DNA of 64,000 nt from Nonomuraea roseoviolacea subsp. carminata (lineage in GTDB: Bacteria > Actinomycetota > Actinomycetes > Streptosporangiales > Streptosporangiaceae): positions 2,852,001-2,916,000 of the forward strand of contig NZ_JAMZEC010000001.1 of assembly GCF_024172185.1 (NCBI RefSeq), written 5' to 3'. Under the pieces are notes generated by a model. That model had not been told where the DNA came from, made no database searches, and was given only the letters and a program-made list of their open reading frames with translations. The position numbers and the translations under genes are program-made. Shown piece by piece: positions 50,758 through 57,132 of the stretch. Within the stretch, counting starts at the first letter, position 1. Each line of letters begins with the position of its first letter.

Positions 50758-52185
50758 GTGAAACACGTTCTCCTGGCACTGCTCCTCGCCTCGCCCCCGA
50801 CGCCCCCGACCCCCGCCCCACCGCCCGTCTCCTGGCAGCCCTGCGGCACGCGGCAGGCGGAGTGCGGCACCGTGGAGGTCCCGCTCGACTGGGACGCCCC
50901 GTCGGGCCGCACGATCAAGCTGTCCGTCGTCCGACGCAAGGCCACCGGCGAACGCCTCGGCACGCTCTTCTTCAACCCCGGCGGCCCCGGCGGCCAGGCC
51001 GCCATGCTGCTGCGCGACTACCCCCAGTACGCCGTCAGCGACGAGCTGCTGCGCCGGTTCGACGTGGTCGGCGTCGACCCGCGGGGCGTCGGCGAGAGCT
51101 CGGCCGTGACGTGCGGGCGGCCGGTCCACGACCCGGCCGTGACGCAGTTCCCCGGCACCCTCGCCGAGTACCGCGAGCTGGTCGCGCACAACCGGGCCGT
51201 CGGCCTGAGCTGCCTGTCGGCCACCGGCCCCCTGCTGCGCGAGGTCGACACCACGAGCGTCGCCCGCGACTTCGACGCGGTCAGAGCCGCCCTGGGCGAG
51301 TCGCGGATCAGCTTCCTCGGCAAGTCGTACGGCACCATGCTGGGCGCCGAGTACGCCCGGCTGTTCCCGGGCAGGGTGCGCACGATGGCGCTCGACGGCG
51401 CGGTGGACCACAGCCTGCCCTCGGAGCGGCTCGTCGCCGACGCCTCCGTCGCCGTCGAGGACTCCTTCGAGCGCTTCGTCCGCTGGTGCGCCGAGACGCC
51501 GGACTGCGCGCTGCACGGCCGCGACGTGGCGCGGGTGTGGGACGACCTGGTGGCCAGGGCCGGACGTGCGCCCATACCGGTCCAGGGCGGCCGCCCCCTG
51601 ACCGCCGAGGAGCTGCGCTACGTCGCCTACGTCTTCCTCAACCAGCTTCCCGAGTACGGCAAGGGCCTGGCCAACGCCATCGCCCAGGCCGAGAAGGGCG
51701 ACGCCGCGATCTTCGCCTCCGTCCGGGCGTCCGCGCTGGACGACCCGGCGAGCACGGCGGCCTACCGGTCGATCCTGTGCCTCGACATCGCCCACGGCAT
51801 CGGCGGCTACCGCGACCTGCGCGCCCGGCTCGACCGGGTCGGGCAGCTCGCGCCGCACATGAAGGGCACCTCGGAGTTCTGGGACATGACGGCGGGCTGC
51901 GTCGGCTGGCCGATCCGGCCGACGAACCCGCAGCGCCCGCTGGACGTCCGCGGGGTCCCGCCGGTGCTCGTGGTCGGCAACACCCACGACCCCGCGACGC
52001 CTCTGGCGTGGGCGCGCAGCCTGTCGTCCCGCATCCAGGGCTCCGGGCTGCTGGTGAACGACGAGAACGGCGGCGACGGGCACAGCGCGTACCTCAGGGC
52101 GGCCTGCGCCACGGCCCGCATCGACGCCTATCTGACGTCGGGGACGCTTCCTCCGGCCGGGACCGTCTGCCGGCAGGCGCCCTAG
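50758..52185 (+). CDS. Exported alpha/beta hydrolase (tripeptidyl aminopeptidase-like)
   Basis: A 475-residue secreted enzyme with a short signal peptide, then VSWQPCGTRQAECGTVEVPL, typical of the SlpD/TAP family. The nucleophile Ser190 is in LGKSYGTMLGAEYAR, the oxyanion loop is FFNPGGPGG, and the C-terminal TAP-like domain contains LVVGNTHDPATPLAWA (acid) and DGHSAY (His). It probably removes short peptides from protein N-termini outside the cell. Its TAG stop shares the palindrome CTAG with the stop of the convergent LysR-type gene. Confidence 0.88.
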   Translation: MKHVLLALLLASPPTPPTPAPPPVSWQPCGTRQAECGTVEVPLDWDAPSGRTIKLSVVRRKATGERLGTLFFNPGGPGGQAAMLLRDYPQYAVSDELLRRFDVVGVDPRGVGESSAVTCGRPVHDPAVTQFPGTLAEYRELVAHNRAVGLSCLSATGPLLREVDTTSVARDFDAVRAALGESRISFLGKSYGTMLGAEYARLFPGRVRTMALDGAVDHSLPSERLVADASVAVEDSFERFVRWCAETPDCALHGRDVARVWDDLVARAGRAPIPVQGGRPLTAEELRYVAYVFLNQLPEYGKGLANAIAQAEKGDAAIFASVRASALDDPASTAAYRSILCLDIAHGIGGYRDLRARLDRVGQLAPHMKGTSEFWDMTAGCVGWPIRPTNPQRPLDVRGVPPVLVVGNTHDPATPLAWARSLSSRIQGSGLLVNDENGGDGHSAYLRAACATARIDAYLTSGTLPPAGTVCRQAP

Positions 52186-53078
52186 TCCAGGCCCAGGTCG
52201 GGCAGCGTCCTCCTGGCGTGCGCGATGAGCGCCCGGGCCGCCGGGCTCGCCTCGCCCTCCGACCGCCACGCGATCGCCATCCGCCCGCGCAGCCGCGGCC
52301 GGGTGAGCTCCATGACGTGCAGCAGGTCCTCGGCCACGCTCACCGCCGACTCCGGCAGCACGGCCACCCCGAGGCCGCGGGCGGCGAGCCGGGCGAGCAC
52401 CGGCGGCTCGCTGGCCTCCAGCGAGACCCGGGGCCGGAATCCCGCCGCCGCGCACGCCTCCTCCAGGGCCGCCCGCAGCCCGGTGCCCGGCGGCAGGCAG
52501 AGCAGCGCCCGCCCCTCCAGCTCGGCCAGCCCGATCCCGGGCCGCCCGGCCAGCTCGTGGTCGCGGCTCACGGCCGCGACGAGCGGCTGGCTCACCACGA
52601 TCTGCGCGTCGAGCCCGGGCGGCACGCCGGGCCCGAGCCCGAACAGCCCGAGGTCCATCCGCCCGGAGCGCACCTCCTGGACCACGGTCTCCGGGTCGGC
52701 CTCCTTGAGGGTGATCTCGACGGCCGGGTGGGCGTCGTGGAAGTCGGCCAGCAGCCCCGGCACGTCGAGCGCGCCGGGCAGGGAGACGGCGCCCATCACC
52801 ACGTGCCCGCGCAGCAGCCCGGTCAGCTCGTCCACCACCTGCCGGGCGCCGGCCACGGCCTTGAGCGCGGCCCGCGCGTAGGGCAGCACGGCCTCGCCCG
52901 CCGCGGTCAGCCGCACGGCGCGCGCCGACCGGTCGAACAGCGGCTGGCCCAGCTCCCGTTCGAGCTGCCGGATCTGCGCGCTGACCCCGGGCTGGGCGAC
53001 GTGCAGCGAGGCGGCGGCCCGGGTGAAGCTCGCCTCCTCGGCGACGGCCACGAAGTACGCGAGCTGCCGGAGTTCCAT
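52182..53078 (-). CDS. LysR-family regulator
   Basis: A 298-residue regulator with N-terminal HTH FTRAAASLHVAQPGVSAQIR at residues 18-37 and a LysR substrate-binding domain. It lies downstream of, and in the same direction as, the deo operon but is separated by a hairpin, so it is probably transcribed independently. Target unknown. Confidence 0.9.
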   Translation of the reverse strand: MELRQLAYFVAVAEEASFTRAAASLHVAQPGVSAQIRQLERELGQPLFDRSARAVRLTAAGEAVLPYARAALKAVAGARQVVDELTGLLRGHVVMGAVSLPGALDVPGLLADFHDAHPAVEITLKEADPETVVQEVRSGRMDLGLFGLGPGVPPGLDAQIVVSQPLVAAVSRDHELAGRPGIGLAELEGRALLCLPPGTGLRAALEEACAAAGFRPRVSLEASEPPVLARLAARGLGVAVLPESAVSVAEDLLHVMELTRPRLRGRMAIAWRSEGEASPAARALIAHARRTLPDLGLD

Positions 53079-53138
53079 AGCCCGCGATCATAGACAACGG
53101 GCCGGCCGTCTTCTCGGCTCATCAGCCCAGGTAGGGGC

Positions 53139-53171
53139 CGCGTGCTCACCGTCCTGCATGGCGAGCACGCG
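53139..53171 (-). terminator. Hairpin after the deo operon
   Basis: A 9-bp perfect stem (53139-53147 with 53163-53171) with a 15-base loop, 16 bases past the last gene of the deo operon. There is no T-run, which is common for actinobacterial terminators. Confidence 0.6.
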
Positions 53172-53186
53172 ACCCCCGGGAAGGGA

Positions 53187-54038
53187 TCAGACGCCCAGCG
53201 GGTGCCAGACGGTCTTGGTCTCCAGGAAGCGGGTCATGCGGGTCAGGCCCGGGTCGGCGGTCCAGTCCGCGGGCTCCGGCACGGGCCGCAGGACCCGCTT
53301 GAGGTTGCCCGCCGCCTCCTGCTCGCAGCGCAGCGCCAGGTCCGCGTCCGTCACGCCGGTCAGGTCCAGCGCGTTGACGTCCATGTGGGCCGCCAGCCAG
53401 GGCGCCAGCTCCGCCTGCCGCCCGGTGAGGACGTTGACCACCCCGCCCGGCAGGTCGGAGGTCGCCAGCACCTCGGCGAACGTGATCGCCGCGAGCGGCG
53501 ACGGCTCGGAGGCGACGACGACGCACGTGTTGCCCGTGACGATGACGGGCGCCACGACCGACACCAGCCCCAGCAGCGGGTCGGCGGGCGCGACGAGCGC
53601 GACCACGCCGGTCGGCTCCGGCGACGACAGGTTGAAGTACGGCCCCGCGACCGGGTTGGCCGTGCCGTGCACGGCGGCGATCTTGTCGGACCAGCCCGCG
53701 TACCAGACCAGCCGGTCCACGGCGGCGTCCACCGAGGCGAGCGCCTCGGCCCGGCCGAGCCCCAGCTCGCCGGCGAGCTGGGCGCGGCGGCCCTCCAGCA
53801 TCTCGGCGACCCGGTAGAGGATCTGCCCCCGGTTGTAGGCGGTGGCGCCGGACCAGCCGGGGAACGCCTTGCGCGCGGCCACCACGGCGTCGCGGGCGTC
53901 CTTGCGGGAGGCGCGCGCGGCGTTGGCCAGGAAGTCGCCGTCGGGCGAGGTCACGGCGTAGGACCTCCCACTCTCGGAGCGGGGGAAGGCCCCGCCGATG
54001 AACAGCTTGTAGGTCTTGCGCACGGCCAACCTACTCAT
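53187..54038 (-). CDS. Truncated aldehyde-dehydrogenase-like protein without catalytic residues
   Basis: 283 residues that align with the N-terminal NAD-binding half of aldehyde dehydrogenases (SYAVTSPDGDFLANAARASR, then PTGVVALVAPADPLLGLVS and LPGGVVNVLTG). Compared with the neighbour, the PWNF Asn and the KPAE Lys are gone (PADPLL, VASEPS), the ELGGK Glu region is degenerate (DLTGVTD), and the protein ends before the Cys. It cannot oxidise an aldehyde in the usual way. The reading frame is intact, suggesting selection for a structural or regulatory role. The ATG overlaps the preceding small frame by eight bases. Confidence 0.82.
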   Translation of the reverse strand: MSRLAVRKTYKLFIGGAFPRSESGRSYAVTSPDGDFLANAARASRKDARDAVVAARKAFPGWSGATAYNRGQILYRVAEMLEGRRAQLAGELGLGRAEALASVDAAVDRLVWYAGWSDKIAAVHGTANPVAGPYFNLSSPEPTGVVALVAPADPLLGLVSVVAPVIVTGNTCVVVASEPSPLAAITFAEVLATSDLPGGVVNVLTGRQAELAPWLAAHMDVNALDLTGVTDADLALRCEQEAAGNLKRVLRPVPEPADWTADPGLTRMTRFLETKTVWHPLGV

Positions 54039-54228
54039 CGCCGCGTCCCCTCCACGTGATCTCCTGCGACATCTCGACCGGCACGAACACCTGGCCGCAC
54101 CGGCTCACGCCGCAGCGGTGGGCGTACCAGCCGGTGCGTACGGGCCGTCCGGCGCGGGCGTAGGCGTGGTCCCGGGTGGCCTGGGCGCGGCGCGCCCGGC
54201 GGCGGGCGCGGCGATGGTCACACGTCAA
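54031..54228 (-). CDS. Possible small basic protein between the two ALDH genes
   Basis: A 65-codon frame from TTG 54228, overlapping the intact ALDH gene end by 11 bases, to TAG 54031, overlapping the next gene start by eight. It is Arg-rich at first and ends HRCGVSRCGQVFVPVEMSQE, with two Cys pairs. It neatly fills the only gap in the operon, but the weak start and Arg-rich composition may mean it is just a GC-rich open frame. Confidence 0.3.
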   Translation of the reverse strand: MTCDHRRARRRARRAQATRDHAYARAGRPVRTGWYAHRCGVSRCGQVFVPVEMSQEITWRGRGDE

Positions 54229-55636
54229 GGTACGCCTCCAGCCCGTGCAGGCCGCCCTCACGGCCGTAACCGGACTCCTTGTAACCACCGAACGGCGAGG
54301 CCGGGTCGAACTTGTTGAACGTGTTGGCCCACACCACCCCGGCCCGCAACCGCTCGGCCATCCACAGGATCCGCGAACCCTTCTCGGTCCACACCCCCGC
54401 CGACAACCCGTACGGCGTGTTGTTGGCCTTCTCCACCGCCTCGGCCGGAGTACGGAACGTCAGCACCGACAGCACCGGCCCGAAGATCTCCTCCCGCGCG
54501 ATCGTGTGCGACTGCGCCACCCCGGTGAACAGCGTCGGCGGGAACCAGAACCCCCGCTCGGGCAGCTCACACGCCGGCGACCACCGCTCGGCGCCCTCAC
54601 TCTCCCCGGCCTCGCTCAGCGAACGGATCCTGGCCAGCTGCTCGGCCGAGTTGATCGCGCCGATGTCGGTGTTCTTGTCCAGCGGATCACCCAGCCGCAG
54701 CGTGCCCAACCGCCGCTTCAACGCGGCCAGCAGCTCCTCCTGCACCGACTCCTGCACCAGCAGCCGCGACCCGGCGCAGCACACGTGCCCCTGGTTGAAG
54801 AAGATCCCGTTGACGATCCCCTCCACCGCCTGGTCGATCGGCGCGTCGTCGAAGACGATGTTGGCGGCCTTGCCGCCCAGCTCCAGCGTCACCTTCTTGC
54901 CGGTGCCCGCCACCGTGCGCGCGATCAGCCGGCCCACCTCGGTGGAGCCGGTGAAGGCCACCTTGTCCACCTCCGGATGCGCCACCACCGCCGCGCCGGT
55001 CTCGCCCGCGCCGGTCACGATGTTGACCACCCCCGGCGGCAGCTCGGCCTGCCGGCTGATCTCGGCGAACAGCAACGCCGTCAGCGGCGTCGTCTCGGCC
55101 GGCTTCAGCACCACCGTGTTGCCGCACGCCAGCGCCGGAGCCACCTTCCAGGCCAGCATCAGCAGCGGGAAGTTCCACGGGATGACCTGACCCGCCACCC
55201 CGAGCGGCTTGGTGCCGAACCCGGCGTACTGCAGCTTGTCGGCCCAGCCCGCGTAGTAGAAGAAGTGCGCCGCCACCAGCGGCAGGTCCACATCCCGCGA
55301 CTCGCGGATCGGCTTGCCGTTGTCCAGCGACTCCAGCACCGCCAGCTCACGCGCGCGCTCCTGGATGATCCGCGCGATCCGGAACAGGTACTTGGCCCGC
55401 TCGGAGCCGGGCAGGCCGCTCCAGCCGCCGAACGCCTTGCGCGCGGCCCGCACCGCGCGGTCCACGTCGTCGGCCGAGGCGCAGGCCACCTCGGCGAGCG
55501 TCTCCTCGGTGGCGGGGTTGACGGTCTTGAAGGCGGGGCCGGAGCCCTCGGTGAACTCGCCGTCGATGAACAGCCCGTAGGACGGCCGCAGGTCGACGAT
55601 CTCGCGCGACTCGGGGGCCGGCGCGTACTCGAACAT
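54218..55636 (-). CDS. NAD-dependent aldehyde dehydrogenase
   Basis: A 472-residue ALDH with all key residues: PWNFPLLMLAWKVAPAL (Asn), VLKPAETTPL (Lys), ELGGKAANIVFDDA (Glu) and GHVCCAGSRL (catalytic Cys). In a deoC operon it would oxidise the acetaldehyde released by the aldolase. ATG 55636 is preferred because GAGG sits six bases upstream; ATG 55642 is directly against it. Eight bases separate it from deoC. Confidence 0.92.
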   Translation of the reverse strand: MFEYAPAPESREIVDLRPSYGLFIDGEFTEGSGPAFKTVNPATEETLAEVACASADDVDRAVRAARKAFGGWSGLPGSERAKYLFRIARIIQERARELAVLESLDNGKPIRESRDVDLPLVAAHFFYYAGWADKLQYAGFGTKPLGVAGQVIPWNFPLLMLAWKVAPALACGNTVVLKPAETTPLTALLFAEISRQAELPPGVVNIVTGAGETGAAVVAHPEVDKVAFTGSTEVGRLIARTVAGTGKKVTLELGGKAANIVFDDAPIDQAVEGIVNGIFFNQGHVCCAGSRLLVQESVQEELLAALKRRLGTLRLGDPLDKNTDIGAINSAEQLARIRSLSEAGESEGAERWSPACELPERGFWFPPTLFTGVAQSHTIAREEIFGPVLSVLTFRTPAEAVEKANNTPYGLSAGVWTEKGSRILWMAERLRAGVVWANTFNKFDPASPFGGYKESGYGREGGLHGLEAYLDV

Positions 55637-55644
55637 CGTCATCC

Positions 55645-56574
55645 TCAGTCCAGGGTGAAGTAGTCGGGGCCGGCGTAACGGCCGGTGGCCAGCTTCTCGC
55701 GCTGCATCAGCAGATCGTTGAGCAGCGAGGACGCGCCCAGCCGGAACCAGTCGGGCGTCAGCCAGTCCGCACCGGCCGTCTCCTGCACGAGCACCAGGTT
55801 CTTGATCGCGTCCTTGGTGGTGCGGATGCCGCCCGCGGGCTTGACGCCGACCTGACGGCCGGTCCGGTCGCGGAAGTCGCGCACCGCCTCCAGCATGATC
55901 AGCGTCACCGGGAGCGTCGCCGCGGGCGACACCTTGCCGGTGGAGGTCTTGATGAAGTCGGCGCCGGCCAGCATCGCCAGCCACGACGCCCGCCGCACGT
56001 TGTCGTAGGTGACCAGCTCGCCGGTCTCCAGGATGACCTTGAGGTGCGCCTCGCCGCACGCCGCCTTGACCGCGACGATCTCCTCGTACACCTTCAGGTA
56101 GTCGCCCGACAGGAACGCGCCCCGGTCGATCACCATGTCGATCTCGTCGGCGCCCGCGGCCACCGCGAACGCGGTGTCGGCCACCTTGACGTCGAGCGAG
56201 GAACGGCCGCTGGGGAACGCGGTGGCCACGGAGGCCACCTTCACCCCCGAGCCGGCCACGGCCTCCACGGCCACGGGCACCAGGTCGGGGTAGACGCAGA
56301 CGGCCGCCACGCGGGGGGCCCCGCCGCCGGGGCGGACGGCCTTGACGCACATGGCCCGCACCTTGCCGCGCGTGTCGGCCCCTTCGAGAGTGGTCAGGTC
56401 GACCATCGAGATGGCCAGATCGATCGCCCGGGCCTTGGCCGTCGTCTTGATCGAACGGGTGCCCAGCATCGCCGCCCGCTGGTCGGCGCCGACCCGGTCG
56501 ACACCGGGCAGGCCGTGCAGGAACGCTCTGAGCGTCGCGCCGGAAGCGGCCACGTCCGCGAGCGAAGTAGTCAT
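55645..56574 (-). CDS. deoC: Deoxyribose-phosphate aldolase
   Basis: A 309-residue class I aldolase splitting 2-deoxyribose-5-phosphate to glyceraldehyde-3-phosphate and acetaldehyde. The Schiff-base Lys is in DFIKTSTGK and the second active-site Lys is in VGVKPAGGIRT. The family mean is about 220-260 residues; here an N-terminal extension adds ~50. The ATG at 56574 follows GGAGG at eight bases. It is the first gene of an operon with two ALDH-type genes and links to the nucleoside salvage genes at 5.7-7.6 kb in function. Confidence 0.92.
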   Translation of the reverse strand: MTTSLADVAASGATLRAFLHGLPGVDRVGADQRAAMLGTRSIKTTAKARAIDLAISMVDLTTLEGADTRGKVRAMCVKAVRPGGGAPRVAAVCVYPDLVPVAVEAVAGSGVKVASVATAFPSGRSSLDVKVADTAFAVAAGADEIDMVIDRGAFLSGDYLKVYEEIVAVKAACGEAHLKVILETGELVTYDNVRRASWLAMLAGADFIKTSTGKVSPAATLPVTLIMLEAVRDFRDRTGRQVGVKPAGGIRTTKDAIKNLVLVQETAGADWLTPDWFRLGASSLLNDLLMQREKLATGRYAGPDYFTLD

Positions 56575-56869
56575 AGTTGACACCTCCACAGCATCGCCGA
56601 CCACGCGGGCCAGCTCCAAACCGGATCTTTCCCCTCGTGTCCGATGGCCGCGCGCGTGGTCGCGGCGAAGCCCTCCCCAGAGGGCGTAAGGCGGCTCTGA
56701 GGTGCGGACGGGGCCGGTCTAAGGCGGCCTAAGGCGGTACGGGACCCCGGCCTAGGTACGCCGGGACGAAAGTCCGACAGGAGATAGGGAATCCGCCCGA
56801 TGCCGCGGGGTGGGCCTTAGCCGGAAAGTAGAGGGTGTCAGAAAGAAACGGGTTACCTCAGGAGACACC
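56575..56869. promoter_or_regulatory. 295-bp divergent region with TAAGGCGG repeats
   Basis: This region between deoC and the 48-residue protein contains three direct TAAGGCGG copies (56687-56694, 56720-56727, 56730-56737), the last two exactly 10 bp apart, followed by a short GGAC-GAAA-GTCC tetraloop hairpin at about 56764-56775. The repeats look like binding sites for one protein on one face of the helix. I could not match the leader to a known riboswitch, nor identify clear -35/-10 boxes. Confidence 0.4.
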
Positions 56870-57016
56870 ATGAACCCCGAGATCGACTACCAGCTCATGA
56901 AGAGCCAGGCGAGGGAGCTGCGCGCCGCCGCGGCCCGGCACCGCCAGGTACGCGAGGCACAGGAGGGCAACAAGTCCGAGCGCCGCTCGGTCTTCGGCAA
57001 GCGTCGTCCCTCATGA
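56870..57016 (+). CDS. 48-residue charged protein, unknown
   Basis: A 48-residue protein starting MNPEIDYQLMKSQARELRAA, predicted helical and basic (KSERRSVFGKRRPS at the end). The AGGAG ribosome site is perfect and a strong hairpin terminator follows 14 bases after the stop, so it is very probably a real, separately transcribed gene. Function unknown. It lies just upstream of the large LuxR-type regulator on the same strand. Confidence 0.75.
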   Translation: MNPEIDYQLMKSQARELRAAAARHRQVREAQEGNKSERRSVFGKRRPS

Positions 57017-57029
57017 GCACGTCACGAGA

Positions 57030-57059
57030 GCCCGGCCGCACCCTCCCTCGCGGCCGGGC
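57030..57059 (+). terminator. Hairpin terminator after the 48-residue protein
   Basis: A perfect 10-bp stem (57030-57039 with 57050-57059) and a 10-base C-rich loop, separating the small gene from the LuxR-type regulator gene. Confidence 0.8.
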
Positions 57060-57132
57060 CTCTACGCCTACCTGAACCATCGCCGTCCGCAATCCCTCAT
57101 AAATACGGCGAAAGCTCACCAAAGGGCATGAC

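Noticed and set aside
56600..56869. Possible riboswitch (cyclic-di-AMP or similar) before the 48-residue protein
   Set aside because: The conserved core motifs of the classes I know are not found; only a small tetraloop hairpin and repeats are visible.
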